Assembly (NCBI GenBank): GCA_023257625.1
Contig: JALRBW010000062.1
Span: forward strand, 1 to 36,718
DNA: 36,718 nt
Source: Flavobacteriaceae bacterium
GTDB taxonomy: Bacteria > Bacteroidota > Bacteroidia > Flavobacteriales > Flavobacteriaceae
Reading direction: 5' to 3'
The notes beneath the pieces are model-generated. The model did no database searches and had not been told where the DNA came from. It saw only the letters and a program-made list of their open reading frames with translations. How positions within the stretch are numbered: the first letter of the stretch is position 1; each line of letters opens with the position of its first letter. A program made the translations under genes and the position numbers. This document shows positions 25,285 to 32,794 of the stretch, in pieces.

Positions 25285-26586
25285 ATGGAAAAAATGGTTG
25301 TTTTTTGGTTTCGCAGAGATTTACGAATAGAAGACAATCAAGGTTTGTATAAAGCCTTAAGTGGAACCTTAAAAGTTATTCCAATTTTCATTTATGATAT
25401 TTCAATAATAGATAAACTAAATAAGACTGATGCGCGTCTTGATTATATAGAAATAGCTTTGGGGAGACTTGATATCGCTATGCAGAGGAACCAATGTACT
25501 GTGGGAAGATATCATGGATCCCCTGAGGCTATTTTTAAAAAATTAATTGCAGATTGGCCTATTGAAAAAGTAGTCTGCAATACAGATTACGAGCCATACG
25601 CTCGATCTCGTGATCAAAAAATTGGAGAATTACTTAAATCCCATGGTATCGGTTTTGAACAGTATAAAGACCAAGTACTTTTTGAAAAATCAGAGGTAAT
25701 AAAAGACGATGGTTCACCCTATAAAGTTTTCACACCCTATTCAAGAAAATGGAAATCTCTTTTAGGAACTCAACCCCTTATTCACTATCCATCTGAAGCC
25801 CATTTAGAGCAACTTAGTAAGGTTTCTTTGCCCAAATTAACATTAAGAGAAATAGGATTTACAAAAAGTACTCTAAAGCAACCTCAGGTAATATTAAATA
25901 ATGAAGTTATAGATAGATATGAAGCAACAAGAAATTTCCCAGCCTTAGATAAAACCTCACGAGTAGGAACTGCCCTCCGTTTTGGAACGGTAAGTGTAAG
26001 GAAACTGATAAAAAGTGCTGCCTGTAGACCCAATCTTACTTTTTTAAATGAACTAATATGGAGGGAATTTTTTATGCAAATAATATGGCATTTTCCTCAC
26101 ACCACTGAAAAGAGTTTTAAACCGCAATATGATCGGATTGAATGGCGGAACAATCCTGATGAATTTCAAGCATGGTGTCAAGGCAATACAGGCTATCCTT
26201 TAGTTGATGCGGGTATGCGACAGCTAAATGCAACCGGGTTTATGCACAATCGTATACGAATGGTAGCTGGTAGTTTTTTGTGTAAACATCTTTTAATTGA
26301 TTGGCGTTGGGGAGAAGCCTATTTTGCAGCAAAACTATTTGATTTTGAATTGTCAAGTAATGTTGGTAATTGGCAGTGGGTTGCTGGGTGTGGAGTAGAT
26401 GCGGCACCTTACTTTCGAATTTTTAATCCCTCTGAACAAATAAAGAAGTTCGATAAAAATCATGATTATATTCAACAATGGGTGCCTGAGTATCAAGAAA
26501 TGAGTTATCCGAAACCTATTGTGGAACATAAATTTGCTAGAAAGCGCTGTTTAGAGGTTTATAAGGAAGCTGTGGCTACACCATGA
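25285..26586 (+). CDS. phrB: Deoxyribodipyrimidine photolyase, class I CPD type
   Basis: A 433-residue flavoprotein that should repair cyclobutane pyrimidine dimers in DNA using blue light. The N-terminal photolyase domain starts [21 protein letters not shown] and binds an antenna chromophore. The FAD domain includes [33 protein letters not shown] (~residue 255), [24 protein letters not shown] and [20 protein letters not shown] (~365-382). These match class I CPD photolyases rather than animal-type cryptochromes. Its start is one base after the SDR stop, and its TGA overlaps the start of the DUF2256 gene as ATGA. Confidence 0.93.
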   Translation: MEKMVVFWFRRDLRIEDNQGLYKALSGTLKVIPIFIYDISIIDKLNKTDARLDYIEIALGRLDIAMQRNQCTVGRYHGSPEAIFKKLIADWPIEKVVCNTDYEPYARSRDQKIGELLKSHGIGFEQYKDQVLFEKSEVIKDDGSPYKVFTPYSRKWKSLLGTQPLIHYPSEAHLEQLSKVSLPKLTLREIGFTKSTLKQPQVILNNEVIDRYEATRNFPALDKTSRVGTALRFGTVSVRKLIKSAACRPNLTFLNELIWREFFMQIIWHFPHTTEKSFKPQYDRIEWRNNPDEFQAWCQGNTGYPLVDAGMRQLNATGFMHNRIRMVAGSFLCKHLLIDWRWGEAYFAAKLFDFELSSNVGNWQWVAGCGVDAAPYFRIFNPSEQIKKFDKNHDYIQQWVPEYQEMSYPKPIVEHKFARKRCLEVYKEAVATP

Positions 26587-26723
26587 AATCTGTAAAAAAG
26601 GAGCACCTCCCTCAAAAAGTTTGTCTTCTGTGTCAGCGTCCTTTTACGTGGAGAAAAAAATGGGAAAGGGACTGGGAAAATGTAAAATATTGCAGTAAAA
26701 AATGCTCAGCAAAGAAAAAATAG
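26583..26723 (+). CDS. DUF2256 domain-containing small protein (zinc-ribbon-like)
   Basis: This 46-residue gene is easily missed. It begins ATGAAATCTG, overlapping the photolyase stop by ATGA, and ends TAG at 26723, inside the start of the cryptochrome gene (22-base overlap). The protein reads [19 protein letters not shown] in its first half and VKYCSKKC near the end. C14-x2-C17 and C37-x3-C41 form a probable metal site, and the RPFTWRKKW core is the DUF2256 hallmark. Homologues commonly neighbour photolyase/cryptochrome genes. The very basic charge suggests nucleic acid or protein binding. Function is unknown. Confidence 0.9.
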   Translation: MKSVKKEHLPQKVCLLCQRPFTWRKKWERDWENVKYCSKKCSAKKK

Positions 26724-28015
26724 GAATCGTTTGGTTTCGGAATGATCTTCGTATTTCAGATCATCAGGCCCTTTTAAAAGCAACAGAAACCTGTTCAAAA
26801 GTTGTTTGTTTTTACTGTTTAGATGATGCTATGTTTTTACCTACTCCCTGGGGATTTAAAAAAACAGCAAAATTTAGAGTTCAATTTTTATTAGAAACAC
26901 TCCAGCAAATCTTACAAGATTTAGAGCAACTAAATATTACTTTAATAATTGAAACTGGAAACACTGTTTTAACACTTTCTCATTGGATTAAAAAACTATC
27001 GTGTACCGATTTATTTTTTCAAAAGGAATGGACACAAGAGGAAGCGATCACAGAAAATCAATTAAAAGCTCAAGTTAGCCCCTCAGTTCAATTTCATTCA
27101 TTTTACGATCAGTTTTTAATACATCCAGATGATCTGCCCTTTTCTGTGGAAGCTTTACCAAAAGTATTCACTGAATTTCGTAAGGCCATAGAAAAATTCA
27201 GCTCTGTTCGCCAGAGTATACCTCCAATTAATTCAAAATCTATAGAAAATAAGCTCGACTTTGTTTCGCCAGTACCTAGTATTAAAGACTTAGGATATTC
27301 ACCTTTTACCCAACATTTTCATTCAGCCTTTCCGTTCAAGGGAGGGTCAAAGGCTGCCTTAGAAAGAATGAATTCTTATTACTGGGAAACCCATAAGGTG
27401 TCTTATTATAAAAAAACAAGAAATGGATTAATAGGAAAAGATTATAGTTCCAAATTCTCTCCATGGTTGGCAAACGGATCTATTTCTGCACGTCAACTCT
27501 ATTGGGAATTAAAACGGTATGAATTAGAAGTTGAAAAAAACGAATCAACTTATTGGCTCATTTTTGAATTATATTGGCGTGATTTTTTCAAATACGTATC
27601 TCTAAAATTTGGGAATTCAATTTTTAAATTGTCTGGAATACTTCAGAAACAGTATGATTGGAAAAAAAGTTTAAATGAATTTCAGCGTTGGAGTATGGGT
27701 CAAACCTCTGAGCCTTTTGTAAACGCTTCAATGATAGAACTAAAGAAAACAGGGTGGATGAGTAATCGAGGAAGGCAAAATACAGCATCATATTTAGCGC
27801 GAAATATGAAAATAGATTGGCGTATTGGAGCCGCTTATTTTGAATCATTGTTATTGGATTATGATGTACATAGTAATTATGGAAATTGGATGTATGTAGC
27901 AGGTGTAGGAAACGATCCACGCGATAGAGTATTTAATGTTCGCCTTCAGGCAGAACGTTATGATCCCCATGGAAAATTTCAAAGTATATGGAATCAGAAT
28001 CAATTGTTTGAATGA
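26702..28015 (+). CDS. DASH-type cryptochrome
   Basis: A 437-residue blue-light flavoprotein of the Cry-DASH group, known for repairing dimers in single-stranded DNA and possibly signalling. The N-terminal domain starts [22 protein letters not shown]. Diagnostic FAD-domain segments are [58 protein letters not shown] and [16 protein letters not shown]. The end [19 protein letters not shown] (~residue 393 on) is a DASH signature. It overlaps the DUF2256 gene by 22 bases, and its TGA overlaps the next photolyase start as ATGA. Confidence 0.92.
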   Translation: MLSKEKIGIVWFRNDLRISDHQALLKATETCSKVVCFYCLDDAMFLPTPWGFKKTAKFRVQFLLETLQQILQDLEQLNITLIIETGNTVLTLSHWIKKLSCTDLFFQKEWTQEEAITENQLKAQVSPSVQFHSFYDQFLIHPDDLPFSVEALPKVFTEFRKAIEKFSSVRQSIPPINSKSIENKLDFVSPVPSIKDLGYSPFTQHFHSAFPFKGGSKAALERMNSYYWETHKVSYYKKTRNGLIGKDYSSKFSPWLANGSISARQLYWELKRYELEVEKNESTYWLIFELYWRDFFKYVSLKFGNSIFKLSGILQKQYDWKKSLNEFQRWSMGQTSEPFVNASMIELKKTGWMSNRGRQNTASYLARNMKIDWRIGAAYFESLLLDYDVHSNYGNWMYVAGVGNDPRDRVFNVRLQAERYDPHGKFQSIWNQNQLFE

Positions 28016-29550
28016 AACTACGTTTACTTTTAGGAGATCAGTTAAATGAAAAACATCCTTGGTTTTCAAGCATTTCTGAAGATATTCTATTTGTGATTAT
28101 GGAAATACGTCAAGAAACTGATTATGTGCTCCATCACATTCAAAAAGTGATCGCTTTTTTTGGCGCTATGCGGCAATTTTCAAAGCATCTAATTAAAGAG
28201 GGACATCAGGTGATTTACCTGTCTCTAGACCATCCAAAAAATACCCAGTCACTTATCCAGAATATTGAAAATATAATTATTACACATAACATTACCTCGT
28301 TTGAATATCAAGCTCCAGATGAATACCGGTTAGACGATCAATTAAAATCATTTTGTAAAAAATTATCAATTCCAAGTGAAATGGTAGATTCCTTTCATTT
28401 TTTAACCTCTCGTGATACGTTACGTGATTTTTACAAAGGAAAAAAACAACTGATTATGGAATATTTCTATCGTCAGATGCGTCGTAAATATCAAGTTTTG
28501 ATGGATGGTGAGCATCCGGAAGGAGGACAATGGAATTTTGATAAAGACAATAGGAACAGATGGAAGGGTGATCCTCCTGTTCCCCCTCATTATCTTCCCA
28601 AGGTTAATCAAGAGGAGCTACTTGAAATCAAAGCATTAATTGATCAGAATGGAGTTAAAACTTTTGGATCTTTTAAGGTATCTAATTTTGCATATCCGTT
28701 AAATAGAAAAGAAGCCCTTCTTCAGTTAGATTATTTTTGCACTTATTTATTACCGCACTTTGGCAATTATCAAGATGCTTTTCATACAGATGAAATATAT
28801 CTCTTTCATGCTCGTATTTCTTTTGCACTAAATGTTAAATTGATTAGTCCTTTGGAAGTAGTTAATGCAGCTATTGAACACTATCGAAACGAAAAAGGAT
28901 TGATAAATCTTTCACAGGTAGAAGGGTTTGTTCGACAAATTATAGGTTGGCGTGAATACATTCGAGGTATTTATTGGAAAGAAATGCCTAACTATCAAAA
29001 TTTAAATGTTTTAGGTAACCAGTTTCCCTTGCCTGACTTTTATTGGACAGCAAAAACTAAAATGAATTGTATGCATCATAGTTTGAAAAATTCATTAGAA
29101 AATTCCTATGCACATCATATTCAACGGCTTATGATAATTGGTAATTTTTCCCTTTTAGCTCAGCTCCATCCCGATGCAGTAGATCAATGGTATTTAGGGG
29201 TGTATGCAGATGCTATTCAATGGGTGCAGTTGCCCAACACTAGAGGAATGAGTCAATGGGCAGACGGAGGTATAGTGGCTACAAAACCCTATGTTTCTGC
29301 AGCGGCATACATCAGTAAAATGGGAAATTATTGCTCGGGTTGTTCCTATGATAAATCCAAACGTATTGGTGATGCTGCATGTCCCTTTAATAGTTTGTAT
29401 TGGAATTTTTTAGATGATAAAAAAGCCTATTTCAAGAACAATAACCGTATGGCTATGATGATACGCTTGCTTGAAAAAATTCCATCTGACGAAATTGTAG
29501 CAATCAAAGAACGTGCATTTGAAATTATGACAAGCCCAGATACTTTTTAA
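28012..29550 (+). CDS. Iron-sulfur bacterial cryptochrome/(6-4) photolyase (FeS-BCP)
   Basis: A 512-residue member of the prokaryotic FeS-BCP/CryPro group, whose known members repair (6-4) photoproducts and carry FAD, a ribolumazine antenna and a 4Fe-4S cluster. The start LRLLLGDQLNEKHPWF is family-typical. The cluster ligands are all present: C353 (KMNCMHHS), C441, C444 and C457 (NYCSGC, then AACPF). Their 88-3-13 residue offsets equal those of the ligands of Agrobacterium PhrB as I recall them (C350, C438, C441, C454). VEGFVRQIIGWREYIRGIYW is the FAD-domain core. It starts within the Cry-DASH stop (ATGA). Confidence 0.93.
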   Translation: MKLRLLLGDQLNEKHPWFSSISEDILFVIMEIRQETDYVLHHIQKVIAFFGAMRQFSKHLIKEGHQVIYLSLDHPKNTQSLIQNIENIIITHNITSFEYQAPDEYRLDDQLKSFCKKLSIPSEMVDSFHFLTSRDTLRDFYKGKKQLIMEYFYRQMRRKYQVLMDGEHPEGGQWNFDKDNRNRWKGDPPVPPHYLPKVNQEELLEIKALIDQNGVKTFGSFKVSNFAYPLNRKEALLQLDYFCTYLLPHFGNYQDAFHTDEIYLFHARISFALNVKLISPLEVVNAAIEHYRNEKGLINLSQVEGFVRQIIGWREYIRGIYWKEMPNYQNLNVLGNQFPLPDFYWTAKTKMNCMHHSLKNSLENSYAHHIQRLMIIGNFSLLAQLHPDAVDQWYLGVYADAIQWVQLPNTRGMSQWADGGIVATKPYVSAAAYISKMGNYCSGCSYDKSKRIGDAACPFNSLYWNFLDDKKAYFKNNNRMAMMIRLLEKIPSDEIVAIKERAFEIMTSPDTF

Positions 29551-29558
29551 GATAGAAT

Positions 29559-29837
29559 ATGAGAAAAAAGAAAATACATTTTAAAGAAGAACAAATTGAT
29601 CGAATTATTGAAATGGCTTGGGAAGATCGAACGCCCTTTGAAGCCATTCTAAATCAATTTGGATGTAAAGAGCAAGAAGTGATTAATATTATGCGACGAG
29701 AAATGAAACCTTCTAGTTTTAAAATGTGGAGAGAACGTGTTCAAGGTCGAGCAACCAAGCATCAAAAGCTACGCCCCGAGGAAGTAGAAAGATTTAAATG
29801 TTCACGTCAACGTTCAATCTCAATGAATAAAAAATAA
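29559..29837 (+). CDS. TIGR03643 family protein
   Basis: A 92-residue basic protein. The segment KEEQIDRIIEMAWEDRTPFEAI followed by GCKEQEVINIMRREMKPSSFKMWRERVQGR is the TIGR03643 pattern: a helix-turn-helix-like first half and a conserved central MxPSSFKMWRERV core. The C-terminus is Lys/Arg-rich. It lies eight bases after the FeS photolyase stop, so it closes the operon. Genes of this family are repeatedly found beside photolyases and cryptochromes, but the role is unknown. The basic charge and helical character fit DNA or RNA binding (inference). Confidence 0.9.
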   Translation: MRKKKIHFKEEQIDRIIEMAWEDRTPFEAILNQFGCKEQEVINIMRREMKPSSFKMWRERVQGRATKHQKLRPEEVERFKCSRQRSISMNKK

Positions 29838-29854
29838 TTCAACAGTAGATTTAT

Positions 29855-31168
29855 TTAGACAGTTACTCTTTTAATTTTAGCACCAATAGCGCGTAAGCGT
29901 TCATCTATGGCTTCATAACCACGATCAATTTGCTCAATATTGTGTATTGTACTGTTCCCTTGTGCGGAAAGGGCCGCTATTAAAAGCGAAACTCCAGCTC
30001 GAATATCGGGAGAGGTAAGGGTAGCTCCTTTGAGAGAAGATTGAAAATCAAGACCGATAACAGTTGCTCTATGGGGATCACACAAAATGATTTTAGCACC
30101 CATATCAATAAGTTTATCAACAAAAAACAAACGGCTTTCAAACATTTTTTGGTGTATCAAGACGCTACCACGAGCTTGGGTGGCAACAACTAGAACAATA
30201 CTTAACAAATCAGGAGTAAATCCTGGCCATGGTGCATCAGCTATGGTTAATATAGAACCATCAATAAAATTTTGTATTTCATATCCTTTAGTATGCGGTG
30301 GGATATACATATCATCCCCTTTTTTTTCTATGGTAATCCCTAATTTTCGAAATACATTTGGCATTTGACCCAAGTATTCCCATCTTACGTTTTTGATTGT
30401 TAACTCGCTTTGTGTCATTGCAGCAAGACCCACCCAACTTCCTATTTCAATCATATCGGGGAGCAAAGTGTGTTCTGTTCCGTTTAAGGATTGAACCCCT
30501 TCAATGGTAAGTAAATTAGAGCCTATTCCAGAAATTTTTGCACCCATTCGATTTAGCATATTACATAGCTGTTGTAAATAGGGTTCACAGGCAGCATTGT
30601 AAAGGGTAGTAGTCCCTTTTGCCATAACAGCGGCCATAACTAAATTAGCTGTACCTGTAACAGAGGCTTCATCAAGTAATAGTGAAGTTCCTATTAATTC
30701 AGAAGCTTCTACACTGTAAAAAGCATCCTCTTGATTGTATTTGAATTTTGCCCCTAATTGAATAAACCCATCAAAATGAGTATCAAGTCTTCTCCTACCA
30801 ATTTTGTCACCTCCGGGTCTTGGAATGCTTCCTTTTCCGTAACGTGCTAAAAGGGGGCCTACAAGCATAATTGAACCACGTAAACTTTTCCCTTCAAGAT
30901 TAAAAGCTTCTGAATTGAGGTAGGATAAATCTATTGAATTTGATTGAAAAGAATAACTACCAGGAGAAAGATGCGTTACTTTGACTCCTAAATTTCGTAG
31001 TAGTTGAATTAGCTTATTAACATCTACAATGTCAGGCAGATTATTAATTAAAACGGGTTCTGCAGTTAATAATACGGCACATAAAATTTGAAGCGCTTCA
31101 TTTTTTGCTCCTTGAGGTGTAATTGATCCTTTTAATGTATGTCCACCTTCAATAACAAATGACTCCAT
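29855..31168 (-). CDS. murA: UDP-N-acetylglucosamine 1-carboxyvinyltransferase
   Basis: A 437-residue enzyme of the first committed step of peptidoglycan synthesis: phosphoenolpyruvate transfer to UDP-GlcNAc. The N-terminal GAKNEALQ motif carries the conserved Lys-Asn pair, and the two-domain EPSP-synthase fold spans the protein. The mobile loop reads PRPGGDKIGRRRLDTH, so the catalytic position, Cys115 in E. coli, is Asp (D121, codon GAC at 30808-30806). Asp is known there in naturally fosfomycin-resistant MurA. It follows the DUF4290 gene by three bases as an operon. Confidence 0.95.
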   Translation of the reverse strand: MESFVIEGGHTLKGSITPQGAKNEALQILCAVLLTAEPVLINNLPDIVDVNKLIQLLRNLGVKVTHLSPGSYSFQSNSIDLSYLNSEAFNLEGKSLRGSIMLVGPLLARYGKGSIPRPGGDKIGRRRLDTHFDGFIQLGAKFKYNQEDAFYSVEASELIGTSLLLDEASVTGTANLVMAAVMAKGTTTLYNAACEPYLQQLCNMLNRMGAKISGIGSNLLTIEGVQSLNGTEHTLLPDMIEIGSWVGLAAMTQSELTIKNVRWEYLGQMPNVFRKLGITIEKKGDDMYIPPHTKGYEIQNFIDGSILTIADAPWPGFTPDLLSIVLVVATQARGSVLIHQKMFESRLFFVDKLIDMGAKIILCDPHRATVIGLDFQSSLKGATLTSPDIRAGVSLLIAALSAQGNSTIHNIEQIDRGYEAIDERLRAIGAKIKRVTV

Positions 31169-31171
31169 ATA

Positions 31172-31810
31172 CTAGTAACGTTTGCGGTTATTTCTTTTTC
31201 GTTGTTTATTATTACTATTGGGACCATTACCGTTTTTAGTTTTAATTTTCATTAATTCTACAGAGTCACCAAGGGGAAGTTGTTGGGCAGTAACCTTTAG
31301 TTTTCCATTAGAAAGCTCATCTAAATGAGATAAAATGACAGCATCCTCAACGGTATCTTTATTCCAACTTAGAAAGCATTTTTTCATATGATTGGCAATA
31401 GTAAAAACTAATACATCTTTAAGTTCTCCTTCTTTCCAATTTACAGCTGCATCAATCATATGTTTGATGTTGTTTCCATAAAATCTATATTTTGGATGGT
31501 TTTGAGGATAAGCTAATTTTTCAGGTTTTGTCTCCAGTAGTTCTTTTTGTGGTTTTTCAAAGGGACTTTCAACATCAAAATCAAAACCTGACATTATGAA
31601 TAACTGATCCCAAAGTTTGTGTTGAAAATCAGGAACGTCTCGTAAATGAGGATTTAAATTACCCATTACACCAATTATAGCTTTAGCCAATTTATTTCTC
31701 TCAGCCGCATTAGGCTCTTCTTTGGCTTGTTCAATCATTAAATGAATATGTCTGCCATATTCGGGTATAATTAAAGGCTTGCGCTTTGTGTTGTATTGCA
31801 AGGATTCCAT
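31172..31810 (-). CDS. DUF4290 domain-containing protein
   Basis: A 212-residue soluble, mainly helical protein restricted to Bacteroidota. It opens LQYNTKRKPLIIPEYGRHIH, a strong family marker, with later conserved segments RDVPDFQHKLWDQLFIMSGFD, YRFYGNNIKHMIDAA and DVLVFTIANHMKKCFLSWNKD. The last ~20 residues are a basic Asn/Lys/Arg tail that could bind nucleic acid. It sits three bases before murA, an arrangement conserved in flavobacteria as I recall, so a link to envelope growth is possible. Function is unknown. Confidence 0.88.
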   Translation of the reverse strand: MESLQYNTKRKPLIIPEYGRHIHLMIEQAKEEPNAAERNKLAKAIIGVMGNLNPHLRDVPDFQHKLWDQLFIMSGFDFDVESPFEKPQKELLETKPEKLAYPQNHPKYRFYGNNIKHMIDAAVNWKEGELKDVLVFTIANHMKKCFLSWNKDTVEDAVILSHLDELSNGKLKVTAQQLPLGDSVELMKIKTKNGNGPNSNNKQRKRNNRKRY

Positions 31811-31890
31811 AAAACTAGATTAAATATATTGGGTGGGTTATTCTGAGCTGCAAATTAGTAAAAACATCTTAAAATCAAAGGACAAAGTAC

Positions 31891-32184
31891 TTACAAAACA
31901 ATAACCCCTTTAAGGAGACTTACTTTTTTGTATATTGATATAACCTCTTCAGGATCTTTCATGGTTATTCTAACACTTAGGCTTATGAATGCATTTTTTG
32001 ATGATTTTTTTTCACTAAAAAGCGCATTTTTATGTTCAAACAGGGATTTTAAGTTTGTCAGATTTGAGGAGTTTGTTTTTACAATAAATTTAAAAAGATA
32101 CAGACCTGGCCAAGATTGTGATTGTTGAAGTTTTTCTTTTAAACTAGAATAAAAATCTTCAAAAGGGGGAGATGGAATTGACAA
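31891..32184 (-). CDS. DUF493 family protein (YbeD-like)
   Basis: A 97-residue alpha/beta protein. EEVISIYKKVSLLKGVIVL at the C-terminus and WPGLYLFKFIVKTNSSNLTNLKSLF in the middle fit the DUF493/YbeD fold, a small ferredoxin-like domain of unknown, possibly regulatory, function. The start appears to be TTG at 32184 (TTG TCA ATT): upstream in frame there is a stop before any ATG, and no internal ATG keeps the domain whole. It is divergent from the ATPase gene with only 46 bases between the starts. It is separated from the DUF4290 gene by 80 bases. Confidence 0.78.
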   Translation of the reverse strand: MSIPSPPFEDFYSSLKEKLQQSQSWPGLYLFKFIVKTNSSNLTNLKSLFEHKNALFSEKKSSKNAFISLSVRITMKDPEEVISIYKKVSLLKGVIVL

Positions 32185-32215
32185 AGCCTTTTCTTTTGTG
32201 TAAAGATATGGTTTT

Positions 32216-32223
32216 TATCTTTG
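32216..32223 (+). promoter_or_regulatory. Near-consensus promoter abutting the ATPase start
   Basis: TATCTTTG is a perfect TAnnTTTG, preceded by TTG at 32196-32198 with a 17-base spacer, the textbook Bacteroidota arrangement. It ends seven bases before the ATG at 32231, so the transcript would begin at or very near the start codon. Confidence 0.7.
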
Positions 32224-32230
32224 GTAAAAA

Positions 32231-32794
32231 ATGAACATGTCCATAAAGCGTATTGTTATCAGTGGAAGTCCAGGTGGTGGAAAAACGAGTTTAATTCGTG
32301 AATTGTCATTAAAAGGATATTCTGTTTTTGAGGAATTTTCTCGTATTTTAATTCAACAAGGGCAAGAAGAAGGTGAACACAATGCATTTTTATCAGACCC
32401 ACATCTTTTTAGTAATAGATTATTTGAGGGTCGTAAGGCTCAATATTTTCATAACCTTGGTTCAAATTTAAGCACAACGGCACCTGTTGCATTTTACGAT
32501 CGGGGTATACATGATATTTATGCTTATTTAAATGCAATAGGGAAACATACTTTAGACTGGGAAAATAAAATAACTCAGTATCAGTATGACCTAGTATTTT
32601 TAGTTGAGCCTTGGGAAGCTATTTACCAACAAGATGAACAAAGGTTGGAAACTTTTGAACAAGCAAAAGCTTATTTTCCATTTATTTTATCGGCCTATAA
32701 ACTAAATCATAAAGTAGTAATAGTGCCTAAAGATACCATTCAAACAAGGGTGTCATTCATTGAGTCTTATTTACAAATGCTTGCAAATGATTGA
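32231..32794 (+). CDS. P-loop ATPase/kinase-like protein (AAA_28 type)
   Basis: A 187-residue single-domain P-loop NTPase. The Walker A motif is VISGSPGGGKTSLI near residue 10, and a Walker B-like strand is VAFYDRGIHDIYAYL around residue 88. The LVEPWEAIYQQDEQRLETFEQA segment looks like a kinase lid with arginines. The family is annotated as AAA domain or predicted ATPase, and some members resemble small-molecule kinases. The substrate is unknown. Its ATG at 32231 (or 32237) follows the promoter by only a few bases. Its end overlaps the recQ start by eight bases, so the two are cotranscribed. Confidence 0.85.
   Translation: MNMSIKRIVISGSPGGGKTSLIRELSLKGYSVFEEFSRILIQQGQEEGEHNAFLSDPHLFSNRLFEGRKAQYFHNLGSNLSTTAPVAFYDRGIHDIYAYLNAIGKHTLDWENKITQYQYDLVFLVEPWEAIYQQDEQRLETFEQAKAYFPFILSAYKLNHKVVIVPKDTIQTRVSFIESYLQMLAND

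Noticed and set aside
27624-28069. Minus-strand open frames opposite the Cry-DASH/FeS photolyase junction
   Set aside because: They are antisense to two well-supported genes and rich in residues expected from reversed AT-rich codons.
24119-29837. Photolyase operon as a defence or mobile island
   Set aside because: No integrase, transposase, repeats or attachment site flank it, and its composition matches its neighbours.
29855-31168. MurA as an inactive paralogue because the catalytic Cys is missing
   Set aside because: Asp at this position is compatible with activity, and the Lys-Asn pair and remaining core are intact.
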